A stretch of DNA of 64,000 nucleotides from positions 138,954 through 202,953 of the forward strand of contig NZ_JALBUS010000002.1 of the NCBI RefSeq assembly GCF_033971885.1, written 5' to 3'. The notes below the pieces were generated by a model that was not told where the DNA came from, did not search any database, and saw nothing but the letters and a program-made list of their open reading frames with translations. Made by a program: the position numbers and the translations under genes. Positions 41,197-50,357 of this stretch are shown here, one piece after another. Source of the stretch: Absicoccus intestinalis. Lineage in GTDB: Bacteria; Bacillota_I; Bacilli_A; Erysipelotrichales; Erysipelotrichaceae. The first letter of the stretch is position 1. The number at the start of each line of letters is the position of its first letter.

Positions 41197-43552
41197 AAAA
41201 CGTATTCTCGGTTCGTGCGATGATAGCATTTTGTGCTTCTGGCATCAACGATACAAATTGGGCACAATATCCAGCCACACGAACAATGAGATCCGTATGT
41301 TTTTCCGGATATTTTTGAGCTTCTTTGAGTTCCTGAGAGGATACAACATTAAATTGATTATGATAAATGCCTTTTTTTGCAGAAACAATCAAGAAGTCAA
41401 TAAAGCGTTCTAAATCAGCTTCTTTCGCTAGTGTTTGTGGACTCAATCGCATATTTAACAATTGTCCAGCTGCTACACGTACATTCGGTAATTTGGATAC
41501 CGAATTGATTAATGCGGTAGGTCCGGTTTGATCCGTTCCTTGCGTTGGTGAACAGCCTTCATTTAATGGGCTACCAGCCATGCGCCCATCGGGTGTAGCT
41601 CCAACCACAAAGCCATTTGGCACATACGATGTGATGTTTGAAGTTGACATCGTATAACAACTGACTTCTGGTCCTCTACCTTGACGAATGGTATGGTAAG
41701 AAGGCAATAATTCCAAATAAGAATCAAATACATCCGCAACGATTTGGTCGACATCATCGATGTCATTTCCAAATTTAGGCAAACGTAATATTTTGTTGCG
41801 TATGCGCATGGATTCTTCGGATTGCCAATTCTCATCCATAGCGTTCAGCAATTGTTCCCATGTCAATGTGTGATCTTCATACACCAGTTTCTTTATTGTA
41901 TATAAAGAATTGCCTACGACCGATGGTCCAATATTCGATTGGGATATCACATCATATTTACACCCGCCTTGTTTTAGGGTCTTACCTAATTTCATCGCGT
42001 TTTGGATCAAACACGAAGCGAGTGGGTCTGCATCATAGATTTCTAAGCTTTCATCACATATCGCATCACAAGCTACACTAATATCCGAATAGAATTTTAA
42101 ATAACGTTTCCATTCTGCCCATAATTGATCGTATGTTTCTTTGGGTTTTCCTTTCAACATACAAATGCCCGTATTGGGATCGACTCCATCATGGAGCATG
42201 ATTTCTAATACTTTTCCCCAGTTTACATAGGTCATTCCGGTAGCTCGGTGTCCATATTTACCAGGAACACCAGTTTCTACACAACCAATTGGACAGTAAT
42301 CCAGGGCATCTTCTTTACAGATACCTAGATCCATGATACCTTTGGCTACGATCGCATCATTGAACATGCTTGGCATCCCACATCCAGTTCGGATGAGTTT
42401 GGCACAAGCACGTAAATAAGATCGTGGTGAGTTTGCGTGATAGCGTGCGGAGAAGTTTGGTTCGGACAATCGACATTGATGCATGGCTTCGATACACATA
42501 TATGTCAAATCATTGGTTCCATCGCTACCATCTGGTTTTAAGCCACCAACCACTAGATTCGAATAGAGCGGATAGCCTTGGGAAAACTTTGTATGACCAT
42601 ACGGACGTACTTTATTGAGGGAAGAATTCATAATGAACATGTGCGTGATAATCTCTAAGGCTTTTTCTGGTGTTAGGAGGCCCGATTTACGATCTTGTTG
42701 ATAATAAGGATAGAGATATTGATCAAATCGTCCATAACAGAAGGAATGTCCATTACTTTCGATCATTTGTAGCACATGGATCATATAGGTGACTTCCACA
42801 GCTTCATAGAAACTGCGAGCCCCTTGTTCCATCATGGTCATAGCCATGGTCGACATGACTTCATACTCTTGTTTACGATTCGGATTGGTTTCTTTTATAG
42901 ACAGTTCTTTGGCGAGTTTTCCATAGCGTTTAAAGTAAGTCAATGCGCCTTCTAAAGAAATGATGACACTTTGATAAAAAGCTTTTTGTTCATCGGAAAG
43001 TTCTGTATTTAATTTGGTTTTCGCTTCATCAATAATGGCGCGAAAGCCTTGTTTTAACGCCATTTCATGATCCGGTACAATATGGCCATCACCACTCATC
43101 GAAATGCCCCCTCGATGGAGTACGCCCTGTTTTTCAGCAATTCGTATGGAATCGGTCAAGTGGGCATTTACACGGTCTTCATGCGTATGTCCTTGCCAAT
43201 AAGGGGCAATCGAACGAAGATCTGATTTAGTTTGTTGGTCAATATAAAAGATATCTCCCGATCGTTTTTCAAAAGTATCCAATTCATCAATGAGCCATTG
43301 GATGGAATATTCTGGAAAGATCGGTGCGGCAAAATTATGAGATGCCTGATTGCCAAAGATTAAAGAGTCTGGCTCCATATAGATGGTCATATGTTCTAGG
43401 GTATAAGCAAATGCTTTGGCTTTACGCAAAATATATGGTTCGCCCTCGGTTTGTTGGAAAGATCGCGTATACAATACGGCTCTTTGGGAACAAATTGTGG
43501 CTTTGCGTTTTTCCATCTTTTCTCGAAGGCGTTTCGTACGCTCATTGATCAT
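41195..43552 (-). CDS. Glycyl radical enzyme, dehydratase-type branch
   Basis: A 785-residue glycyl radical enzyme. The radical Gly761 lies in RVAGYCAQF near the C-terminus; the thiyl Cys424 and Glu426 in PIGCVETGVPGKYG. Cys-Val-Glu, rather than the Cys-Cys of pyruvate formate-lyase, places it with the glycerol/diol/hydroxyproline dehydratase and C-N/C-S lyase group. HRGGISMSGDGHIVPDHE near 147-162 also fits dehydratases. The substrate is not assignable. No radical-SAM activating enzyme lies in the window, so one must act in trans. It sits 21 nt downstream of a DeoC-like aldolase gene, a hint that both act in one catabolic route. It needs strict anaerobiosis. Confidence 0.9.
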   Translation of the reverse strand: MINERTKRLREKMEKRKATICSQRAVLYTRSFQQTEGEPYILRKAKAFAYTLEHMTIYMEPDSLIFGNQASHNFAAPIFPEYSIQWLIDELDTFEKRSGDIFYIDQQTKSDLRSIAPYWQGHTHEDRVNAHLTDSIRIAEKQGVLHRGGISMSGDGHIVPDHEMALKQGFRAIIDEAKTKLNTELSDEQKAFYQSVIISLEGALTYFKRYGKLAKELSIKETNPNRKQEYEVMSTMAMTMMEQGARSFYEAVEVTYMIHVLQMIESNGHSFCYGRFDQYLYPYYQQDRKSGLLTPEKALEIITHMFIMNSSLNKVRPYGHTKFSQGYPLYSNLVVGGLKPDGSDGTNDLTYMCIEAMHQCRLSEPNFSARYHANSPRSYLRACAKLIRTGCGMPSMFNDAIVAKGIMDLGICKEDALDYCPIGCVETGVPGKYGHRATGMTYVNWGKVLEIMLHDGVDPNTGICMLKGKPKETYDQLWAEWKRYLKFYSDISVACDAICDESLEIYDADPLASCLIQNAMKLGKTLKQGGCKYDVISQSNIGPSVVGNSLYTIKKLVYEDHTLTWEQLLNAMDENWQSEESMRIRNKILRLPKFGNDIDDVDQIVADVFDSYLELLPSYHTIRQGRGPEVSCYTMSTSNITSYVPNGFVVGATPDGRMAGSPLNEGCSPTQGTDQTGPTALINSVSKLPNVRVAAGQLLNMRLSPQTLAKEADLERFIDFLIVSAKKGIYHNQFNVVSSQELKEAQKYPEKHTDLIVRVAGYCAQFVSLMPEAQNAIIARTENTF

Positions 43553-43573
43553 AGGCCAAACCTCCTTATTTTT

Positions 43574-44284
43574 TTACTTTTTCAAATCAAGTACAACAGG
43601 CACAGAACGATAACCAACACCCATACGATCGATACCCATATCAATTAATTTCAAGAAATGTTCACGTGTACGGATGCATCCAGAACCTTTGATTTTACAT
43701 TTTCCTTGGTTTTCGTCCATGATCAATTGGATAACTTCTGGGGTAGCACCGACATTTTCATGTCCGGTTAAGAATCCAGTACTTGTCTTGATGAAATCGG
43801 CACCTGAATCCATGACACAATGGCATCCAGCCTTGATTTCTTCTTCTGTCAATGCATCGGTTTCCAAAATAACTTTCAGTTCACGTCCATATTTATGAGC
43901 GGCTTCGGCACATGCTTTTAAATCTTCTGTTACTTCATCTAATTTTCCAGAACGAATCTTACCAAAATTGGCAACGATATCTACTTCTTTTACTGTATCA
44001 TATTTTGCGACGGCTTCAATCTGTTGTACTCGACTTTCTGTTGAGCTATCACCAAATGGGAAATCCGTCACTGGGCAAAGCATGGTATCGGATCCTTTCA
44101 CATACGGTTCGCAAAGATCCATGTATCCTGGATTGATACAAATTGTGGCACATCCCAATTGCACACCGTCTTTGGTCAAATCAATAATTTCTTGTTCAGT
44201 AAATTCTGGTTTCAATACACTGTAATCAATGTATTGTGCTAATTCTCTCGTCGTCATTTCTTTTGCTGGTTTATTTGGTTTCAT
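43574..44284 (-). CDS. DeoC-family aldolase with altered phosphate-binding motifs
   Basis: A 236-residue TIM-barrel aldolase of the deoxyribose-phosphate aldolase family. The Schiff-base Lys lies in DFIKTSTGF, the assisting Asp in VDIVANFG, and the second Lys in KIKGSGCIRT. Two positions differ from standard DeoC: GGIRT is GCIRT, and the C-terminal G-T-S-S-G phosphate loop is GVGYRS. The substrate may therefore not be 2-deoxyribose-5-phosphate. AGGAGG is 33 nt from the ATG, with a 6-bp hairpin (44298-44313) between. An internal ATG at 44257 is an alternative start. Upstream of and cotranscribed with the glycyl radical enzyme. Confidence 0.85.
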   Translation of the reverse strand: MKPNKPAKEMTTRELAQYIDYSVLKPEFTEQEIIDLTKDGVQLGCATICINPGYMDLCEPYVKGSDTMLCPVTDFPFGDSSTESRVQQIEAVAKYDTVKEVDIVANFGKIRSGKLDEVTEDLKACAEAAHKYGRELKVILETDALTEEEIKAGCHCVMDSGADFIKTSTGFLTGHENVGATPEVIQLIMDENQGKCKIKGSGCIRTREHFLKLIDMGIDRMGVGYRSVPVVLDLKK

Positions 44285-44297
44285 AGTATGTATTTTT

Positions 44298-44313
44298 GAT
44301 AACTTTTGTTATC
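44298..44313. repeat. Inverted repeat between ribosome site and start of the aldolase gene
   Basis: GATAAC-TTTT-GTTATC. In the mRNA it forms a 6-bp hairpin between AGGAGG (44317-44322) and the ATG (44284). It may be an operator or a translational control element. Confidence 0.6.
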
Positions 44314-44343
44314 TTTCCTCCTTGCGACTATATAATAGCACAT

Positions 44344-44361
44344 TATGTTCGTTATGAAACT
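44344..44361. promoter_or_regulatory. Candidate operator of the aldolase/glycyl radical enzyme operon, proximal copy
   Basis: TATGTTCGTTATGAAACT, overlapping the -35 region of an extended -10 promoter (TG-C-TATTAT on the reverse strand). It repeats at 44385-44405. Confidence 0.5.
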
Positions 44362-44384
44362 ATATTTTTTCGTTTATTTTCTTT

Positions 44385-44405
44385 TATGTTCGTTGTTAAG
44401 AAACT
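44385..44405. promoter_or_regulatory. Candidate operator, distal copy
   Basis: TATGTTCGTTGTTAAGAAACT, a direct repeat of 44344-44361 with a 3-bp expansion, offset 41 bp (about four helical turns). Confidence 0.5.
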
Positions 44406-44528
44406 CTAAATAGCAAATCTGTGAAATACATATTATATACACCTATCTATCTTTCGCTATATCTGTCATAGCAGTAAAATATTAATAAAGAACATATAAA
44501 TTATCCTGTAGAAGAAAGGATTCGAATC

Positions 44529-45715
44529 ATGAAAAACGATATTACAACTATTCATTCTTCAAACAAACAAAAAGAAATAGCAAAAAAATGTCTTCTATTT
44601 CTATTCTCCCGATAAAAGATGAAGTAAAAATAGAAAAGGATGATAATTTTACAAAAATTCCTTATACTACTTTTTTAACATTGGGAGCAGGATTGGAACC
44701 TGTTGCCAATTTGTTACAAAAATTTGTTTTAGGAAATAATCAAAGTGGGTTATATTGGGTCAATGTTCCTAAAGGAACTCATTTAGCAAAACGAAGGAAT
44801 GGCATTGGGTTGCTAGGAGCTGTTCTTAACAATGAAACAAACCAAGTGGTTGGGCAAGCCATACTACAAACAGCTCCTGTAGATCCTACCACACTTTTTA
44901 TGATGGTAACTCTCTACGCTATTGAGTATAAATTAAGCGAAATCAACGAAGCGCAAAAAGATATCCAATCATTCTTAGAACAAAAGGAACACTCCGAGTT
45001 ACAAGGAAGTTTAGTTTATTTAACAGATGTGATCAATACCTACAAATATAATTGGAACAATGAATTGTATCTCAAGAATAATCATTTAAAAACATTAGAT
45101 ATCAAAGAAAGAGCAGAACAGAAAATTGATTTTTTTCAAAGTCAAATTCGTAAAGAAATCACTGAAAAGGAATTCTTATTCCTGGATAAGGACGTAAAAA
45201 AGAAACTATATACTGTAAAAAATGACTTGGTCAATGATCAACTGAGTCTTTATCTTTTGTCTTTTGCTTCTTTGTTAGAAATTGTTTTAAGTGAATCATT
45301 TGATCCTGGTTATATTCAATCTGTTATTAACAAACTGTATCATTACTCATTGGAGTATCGAAAATTATACACAGAATGCTATGATATCATAGAAAAAGAC
45401 GCAAAAAATTCTGTCGAATATGAAACTAGAAAAAGAATTTCTACTCTAAGCAAAGCCATGGGAAAAACAATTGAAAAAGCTCCATTATTAAGTAAGTCTC
45501 CCATCGATGAAGCTTTGATTTCTGCTTCTGATAAACTGATTTCTTTCAATAATGCTCATACAGAAATGATGATGAAAAAACTCCTTCAAAACCAGGGGGG
45601 ATTTGTCAAACCATTCATCGATACTTTAACATCATTCCATAGTATCTATAGTCAGGATTTACAGTTTGCAATCGACGATGAACACATTTATATCCATCAT
45701 GATTTAATCCATTGA
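44529..45715 (+). CDS. Unknown protein read across an A7 slippery site (-1 frameshift, or disrupted gene)
   Basis: The ribosome site AAAGGA (44515-44520) serves ATG 44529, whose frame gives 28 residues (MKNDITTIHSSN...) and stops at 44613-44615. The long frame, 375 residues to 45715, starts at an ATG (44588) without a ribosome site. The two meet at A-AAA-AAA (44582-44588), in the phase that a -1 slip needs; slippage would yield about 395 residues. The long product has no signal peptide, is rich in Lys/Glu and helical, and matches no family I recognise. The region looks more AT-rich than its neighbours, which may mean acquisition. Programmed slippage, phase variation and simple decay all remain possible. 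Confidence 0.65.
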
Positions 45716-45826
45716 TATCTCACATACACATCAACAGAACATGGAATGAACAATACAATATGTAGTAGAAAAATATTCGAAAGACAAGATATAAGACATT
45801 ATCAACCAATAAATACTAAAACACAT

Positions 45827-45853
45827 AAAAAAAGCCCTTTTGATAAGGACTTC
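45827..45853 (-). terminator. Terminator of tRNA-Leu
   Basis: Reverse strand AAGTCCTT / AAGGGCTT (one G-T), then seven T. The 110 bp between the frameshifted gene and this site show nothing else. Confidence 0.75.
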
Positions 45854-45862
45854 TTAGACATA

Positions 45863-45948
45863 TGGTGCAGAAGAAGGGATTTGAACCCTCACAAGATTGC
45901 TCTTACTGCCGCCTGAAGACAGCGCGTCTGCCGTTCCGCCACTTCTGC
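45863..45948 (-). tRNA. tRNA-Leu, anticodon CAG (reads CUG)
   Basis: Reverse strand acceptor GCAGAAG / CTTCTGC, discriminator A, encoded CCA. D arm GGCGGAACGGCAGACGC, anticodon stem CTGTC / GGCAG with loop TTCAGGC (anticodon CAG), a long variable arm and T arm GAGGGTTCAAATCCCTT. It is class II, as expected for Leu. Confidence 0.94.
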
Positions 45949-45975
45949 AAGTGGCTTTATTATATCATGAACTTC

Positions 45976-46008
45976 AAAAAAAAGGACATATGTTTTTTCA
46001 TATGTCCT
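45976..46008. terminator. Terminator of purD-fhs
   Basis: AGGACATATG / CATATGTCCT with loop of six, then eight T on the reverse strand. Confidence 0.9.
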
Positions 46009-46014
46009 CTTTCC

Positions 46015-47679
46015 TTAGAATAAACCAACGATTTTGCCGTTTTCGTCAATATCCATATCCAATGCACTCGGATGTTTTGGTAAACCTGGCATCGTCAATA
46101 CTTTACCCGTCAATGCTACGATGAAACCAGCTCCTAAACTAGGACGTAATTCACGAACCGTGATTCTAAATCCAGTCGGACGACCCATGATCTTGCCATC
46201 ATCGGTCAATGACATTTGGGTTTTGGCCATACAAATCGGTAATTCATTCCAACCCAATCGATTGAATGTTTCGATTTGTGCTTTGGCTTCATCCGTAAAA
46301 TCGACTCCATCTGCCCCATATACTTTTTGGGCAATGGTATTGATCTTATCTTCGATCGAAGCATGGACATCATACAATGGCGCGTAAGTATTTGGTTGAT
46401 CACAAAGATCGATCACTTGTTGTGCAAGATCCAATGCTCCTTCACCACCTTTTGCCCATACTTGGGACAAAGACATTGGATGACCATTTTCTTTACACCA
46501 ATTTTCCAATGCTTCAATTTCTTTTTGTGAATCGGATTCAAATTGATTGATTGCAACAATATAAGGTAAACCAAATTTTTGGATCGTATCGATATGTTTT
46601 GCTAAGTTGCCACAACCCGCTAACATCGCATCCACATTTTCTTCTTTCAAATCTTCAAAGGCAACGCCACCATGTTGCTTCAATGCACGAATCGTTGCCA
46701 CGATGACTACCGCATTTGGTTGTAAGTTGGCTAATCGACACTTGATATCCAAGAATTTTTCCGCACCTAGATCGGCACCAAAACCAGCTTCCGTTACGGT
46801 ATAATCGGCCAATTCCAAACAAGCTTTTGTCGCAATGACCGAATTGCATCCATGGGCAATATTCGCAAATGGACCACCATGGATCAATACTGGATTATGT
46901 TCCAATGTTTGTACAACATTTGGCAATACGGCATCTTTCATGACCATCGCCATGGCACCTTGAATTCCTAGATCACGAACATAAACAGGATCGCCATCAT
47001 ATGTATAGGCTACTTGCATACGGGCAAAACGCTCTTTTAGATCCATCAAGTCATCAGCCAAACAAAGAGCAGCCATGACTTCCGATGCCACCGTGATGTT
47101 AAATCCATCTTTCCGCTCCACTCCATTGGCTTTTGAACCTTGCCCAATGGTAATATCACGAAGGGTACGATCATTCATATCTAAACACCGTTTAAATGTG
47201 ACTTTCGTTGGATCTATATGTAATGGATTGCCTTGATGGATCGAATTATCTAAACAAGCACAAACTAAGTTATTCGTCGTTGTGATCGCATGCATATCCC
47301 CGGTAAAGTGTAAGTTGATATCTTCCATCGGTACGACTTGGGCATAGCCACCACCCGTTGCTCCTCCTTTTAAGCCAAAAACAGGCCCTAAACTTGGTTC
47401 ACGCAAAGCCATCATCGTTTTCTTGCCTAAGCGATTCAAAGCATCACCTAAACCCACCGTTGTGGTACTCTTTCCTTCACCTGCTTTGGTTGGATTGATA
47501 GCTGTCACTAAGATCAACTTTCCATGTGGTCGATCTTGTATCGATTTCAAATAATCAAACGATAATTTTGCTTTATATTTCCCATAATACTCCAAAGCAT
47601 CTTCGGGAATGCCAATTTTTGCAGCTACTTTTTGAATCGGTTCCATTGGTGTTGCTTGAGCAATCTCTAAATCTGTCAT
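46015..47679 (-). CDS. fhs: Formate-tetrahydrofolate ligase
   Basis: A 554-residue enzyme making 10-formyl-THF from formate, ATP and THF. It has TAINPTKAGEGKSTTTVGLGDAL (P-loop), EPSLGPVFGLKGGATGGGYAQVVPMEDINLHFTGD split across the core, and LNTV-type closing motifs including MPGLPKHPSALDMDIDENG. It supplies one-carbon units for purines. The ATG shares one base with the purD stop (TAATG), so the two are coupled. In a glycyl-radical-bearing anaerobe, formate from pyruvate formate-lyase is a plausible source. Confidence 0.96.
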   Translation of the reverse strand: MTDLEIAQATPMEPIQKVAAKIGIPEDALEYYGKYKAKLSFDYLKSIQDRPHGKLILVTAINPTKAGEGKSTTTVGLGDALNRLGKKTMMALREPSLGPVFGLKGGATGGGYAQVVPMEDINLHFTGDMHAITTTNNLVCACLDNSIHQGNPLHIDPTKVTFKRCLDMNDRTLRDITIGQGSKANGVERKDGFNITVASEVMAALCLADDLMDLKERFARMQVAYTYDGDPVYVRDLGIQGAMAMVMKDAVLPNVVQTLEHNPVLIHGGPFANIAHGCNSVIATKACLELADYTVTEAGFGADLGAEKFLDIKCRLANLQPNAVVIVATIRALKQHGGVAFEDLKEENVDAMLAGCGNLAKHIDTIQKFGLPYIVAINQFESDSQKEIEALENWCKENGHPMSLSQVWAKGGEGALDLAQQVIDLCDQPNTYAPLYDVHASIEDKINTIAQKVYGADGVDFTDEAKAQIETFNRLGWNELPICMAKTQMSLTDDGKIMGRPTGFRITVRELRPSLGAGFIVALTGKVLTMPGLPKHPSALDMDIDENGKIVGLF

Positions 47680-48914
47680 TAGTCCATATCCTTCTTTCCA
47701 ATATCATGACGATAAAATAAATCAGTACATTGAATACGTTCTACATCTTGGTATGTTTTTTCAAATGCTTCTTCTAGTGTATCAGCCATGTTCGTAACCA
47801 TCAAAACTCGACCACCATCGGTCACCAAATTTCCATCTTGCATCTTGGTTCCCATATGATAAACATAACCATTTAGATCATCCGGAATTTCAATCACAGC
47901 TCCCTTGGTAGAACTTTGTGGATAATTGGTACTTGCCATGACCACACCATGACTCACTTGTTTTGTCCATTTTAGATCCACAGGTTTATCATCCATGACA
48001 TCTAACATCGCTTGAACGAAATCGCTTTCTAAGCGAGGTAGAATCACTTCGGCTTCGGGATCACCAAAACGTGCATTAAATTCAATTGTTTTCACGCCAT
48101 CTTTGGTTTCCATCAAGCCACCATATAGGAATCCCGTAAATGGTACGCCTTCTTTGACCATTGCGTTTGCCATTGGATAAATAATTTTTTCTAAGGCTTC
48201 TTCCTTTAAAGCCGGCGTGATCTTTTTTACGGGACTATAGGAACCCATACCACCGGTATTGGCACCAACATCACCATCCCCAACGGGTTTATGATCTTGG
48301 GCTACTTCTAAAGGATATACTTTATCGTTATGAACCAATGAAATCAATGAAAATTCAAAACCTACCAAACATTCTTCAATAACAACGCGATTGCCTTCAA
48401 TCGCAAAGGCAACATCCAATGCTTCTTTGGCTTGATCTATGGTTTGACATACAGTAACCCCTTTTCCGGCTTTCAAACCATCTTCCTTAATGACAATGGG
48501 AGCGCCTTTGGCTTGTACATAAGCCCAAGCCTCTTCTTCTTGATCAAATGTTTGATACGCAGCTGTTGGAATATCATACTTAGCCATGATCTTCTTCGCA
48601 AAATCTTTACTCGATTCGACTTGTGTAGCTGCTTTCGTAGGGCCAAAAATCCGAAGTCCCGCATCTTGGAACGCATCAACGATTCCCAATGCCAATGTTG
48701 CTTCTGGACCAACAACCGTCAAATCCATGTGCTTTTCTTTCGCAAAAGCCACCAATCCATCAATATCACTATCACGGATATCTACACAATGCGCAAATTG
48801 AGCCATGCCTGGATTTCCAGGGGCCGCATATAATTCTGTACATAAAGGTGATTTGGAACAAGCCAATGCTAATGCATGTTCCCGACCGCCTTTTCCAACA
48901 ACTAATATTTTCAT
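47679..48914 (-). CDS. purD: Phosphoribosylamine-glycine ligase (GAR synthetase)
   Basis: A 411-residue ATP-grasp enzyme of purine synthesis. N-domain GKGGREHALA, ATP-grasp VIKEDGLKAGKGVTVC, the family signature VLPRLE preceded by ARFGDPEAE, and GGMGSYSPV. It couples 5-phosphoribosylamine with glycine. It is separated from other pur genes in this window, but joined to fhs, which makes the formyl donor for the next step. Confidence 0.96.
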   Translation of the reverse strand: MKILVVGKGGREHALALACSKSPLCTELYAAPGNPGMAQFAHCVDIRDSDIDGLVAFAKEKHMDLTVVGPEATLALGIVDAFQDAGLRIFGPTKAATQVESSKDFAKKIMAKYDIPTAAYQTFDQEEEAWAYVQAKGAPIVIKEDGLKAGKGVTVCQTIDQAKEALDVAFAIEGNRVVIEECLVGFEFSLISLVHNDKVYPLEVAQDHKPVGDGDVGANTGGMGSYSPVKKITPALKEEALEKIIYPMANAMVKEGVPFTGFLYGGLMETKDGVKTIEFNARFGDPEAEVILPRLESDFVQAMLDVMDDKPVDLKWTKQVSHGVVMASTNYPQSSTKGAVIEIPDDLNGYVYHMGTKMQDGNLVTDGGRVLMVTNMADTLEEAFEKTYQDVERIQCTDLFYRHDIGKKDMD

Positions 48915-48952
48915 AGTCTACTCCTTCTTTTCCTCATCGGTTTTATTGTACC

Positions 48953-48982
48953 AAAAAAATAGAGCCAAAAAGCTCTATTTTT
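48953..48982 (-). terminator. Terminator between darA and purD
   Basis: AAAAATAGAGC / GCTCTATTTTT with a 6-nt loop, A and T runs on both sides. It overlaps the darA stop codon. Confidence 0.85.
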
Positions 48983-49304
48983 AAAGTTTTAAAAATTGTT
49001 CGACATCCAAGACGAAAACGGTCGCGCCGCCAACGGTCACTTTTACGGGATAGGTTGAAAATGCGCCCATATCATAACCTGCTGTATTGGGAACCAGCTC
49101 TTCTCTTTGTGAAGAATACTTCCCAATGATCTCAATAGCGCGTTGTACTTTTTCAGCTTCACAACCAATCAATAAAGTGGTATTGCCAGCACGTAAGAAT
49201 CCTCCGGTTGTTGCCAACTTGGTGACTTGATAAGATTCTTTATTCAAACCGCGAATCAACATACTACTATCATCATTGGAAACAATGGCTAAAATGAGTT
49301 TCAT
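48981..49304 (-). CDS. darA: Cyclic-di-AMP receptor, PII-like (DarA/PstA)
   Basis: A 107-residue PII-fold protein with the DarA pattern: KLATTGGFLRAGNTTLLIG (the T-loop and c-di-AMP pocket) and VGGATVFVLDVEQF at the end. DarA trimers bind c-di-AMP; their partner is not settled. In many Firmicutes it lies near trxB, tmk or holB; here trxB is directly upstream on the same strand. AGGAGG precedes the ATG, with a TATAAT near 49325-49330 as a possible own promoter. Confidence 0.93.
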   Translation of the reverse strand: MKLILAIVSNDDSSMLIRGLNKESYQVTKLATTGGFLRAGNTTLLIGCEAEKVQRAIEIIGKYSSQREELVPNTAGYDMGAFSTYPVKVTVGGATVFVLDVEQFLKL

Positions 49305-49343
49305 ACGTACTTCCTCCTACCCTTATTATAATACAAATATTGG

Positions 49344-50270
49344 CTATTGATACTTTTTCATCTTGATCATACGATTGATGTGTTGCGCAGCAATGGCTCC
49401 ATCATTGGTGGCCGTAACCACTTGACGAAGATCTTTATCCACAATATCGCCTGCCGCATAAATACCTGGTACTTTGGTCATACGATCTTGGTCTACGACC
49501 ACATAGCCACGGGTATTCACAACATCCAAAGAAACCAAAGCAGAACTCATTGGATTTTCACCTTCATAAGGGAAGATTCCTTTTACGTCCAATGTGCGTT
49601 GTGTATGGGTCTTCAGATCTTCAATCACCAAACCGGTCACTTTGCCTTTTTCCATAATGACTTCTACTGGTTTTGCGTTTGTGATCTTCTCGATCTTTTC
49701 ATCACCTTCAATCAATTTCTGATTGCTTGATTCAGCCGTATAATCATCGCCACGAACAACCATATAGATCTTATTGGCAAATTGTGATAAAAACGCCGTT
49801 TCTTCGATGGCAGAGTTATTGCCACCTACGACCGCTACTGGCTGATTTCTAAAGAAAGCACCATCACATACGGCACAAAAACTAACGCCATGACCCACAG
49901 CCGCTTTTTCGCCTGGAATACCCATCATGGCTTCTTGAGTACCCGTTGCGACAATGACCGCTTTCCCTTGATATACTGTGCCATCGGCAAGTTTTACTTC
50001 TTTCTCTTTGGTGATCTCAACAACATCACCATACACATATTCCGCCCCAAAGGCCGTCGATTGTTCAAACATGGTCGCCGCAAGATCCGCGCCATTGACA
50101 TCAGGCGTACCTGGATAATTCGCTATTTTAAATGTTTTTAATAATTTACCACCTGGCGCACCACTTTCAATCATGACTGTATGTAATCCCGCACGAGAAC
50201 CATAAATGGCAGCACTCATACCGGCTGGCCCTGCCCCAATAATAATCAAATCAAGCTTTTTTATTTCCAT
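49344..50270 (-). CDS. trxB: Thioredoxin reductase
   Basis: A 308-residue FAD/NAD(P)H disulfide reductase. FAD site GAGPAGMSAAIYGSRAG, active site C-A-V-C-D (about 137-141), NAD(P) site VVGGNNSAIEETAFLS and the closing GIYAAGDIVDK. The NAD(P)H motif GGNNSA...T is slightly unlike the GGGDSA of standard TrxB, and the loop after it (VVRGDDYTAESSNQKL) lacks the usual HRR. Use of NADH or ferredoxin instead of NADPH is therefore conceivable. It reduces the thioredoxin encoded at 38588. GGAG precedes the ATG. Confidence 0.9.
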   Translation of the reverse strand: MEIKKLDLIIIGAGPAGMSAAIYGSRAGLHTVMIESGAPGGKLLKTFKIANYPGTPDVNGADLAATMFEQSTAFGAEYVYGDVVEITKEKEVKLADGTVYQGKAVIVATGTQEAMMGIPGEKAAVGHGVSFCAVCDGAFFRNQPVAVVGGNNSAIEETAFLSQFANKIYMVVRGDDYTAESSNQKLIEGDEKIEKITNAKPVEVIMEKGKVTGLVIEDLKTHTQRTLDVKGIFPYEGENPMSSALVSLDVVNTRGYVVVDQDRMTKVPGIYAAGDIVDKDLRQVVTATNDGAIAAQHINRMIKMKKYQ

Positions 50271-50330
50271 GATGAATCTCCTTTTTTATTAGTATGGCGG
50301 AACTTGGATCAAAATTCAAAGAGGATGCAT

Positions 50331-50357
50331 AAAAAAATGGTGATCAAACAATCACCA
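50331..50357 (-). terminator. Terminator of the lgt-ppaX gene
   Basis: Reverse strand TGGTGAT / ATCACCA, loop TGTTTG, then seven T. It overlaps the stop codon. Confidence 0.88.

Noticed and set aside
41148..41267. 40-residue extension of the nuclease
   Set aside because: It overlaps the terminator and end of the glycyl radical enzyme gene and would bury the signal peptide.
44588..44590. ATG 44588 as the simple start of the 375-codon gene
   Set aside because: There is no ribosome site, and a well-spaced one serves ATG 44529, which reaches the same frame by a -1 slip. It is kept only as a fallback.
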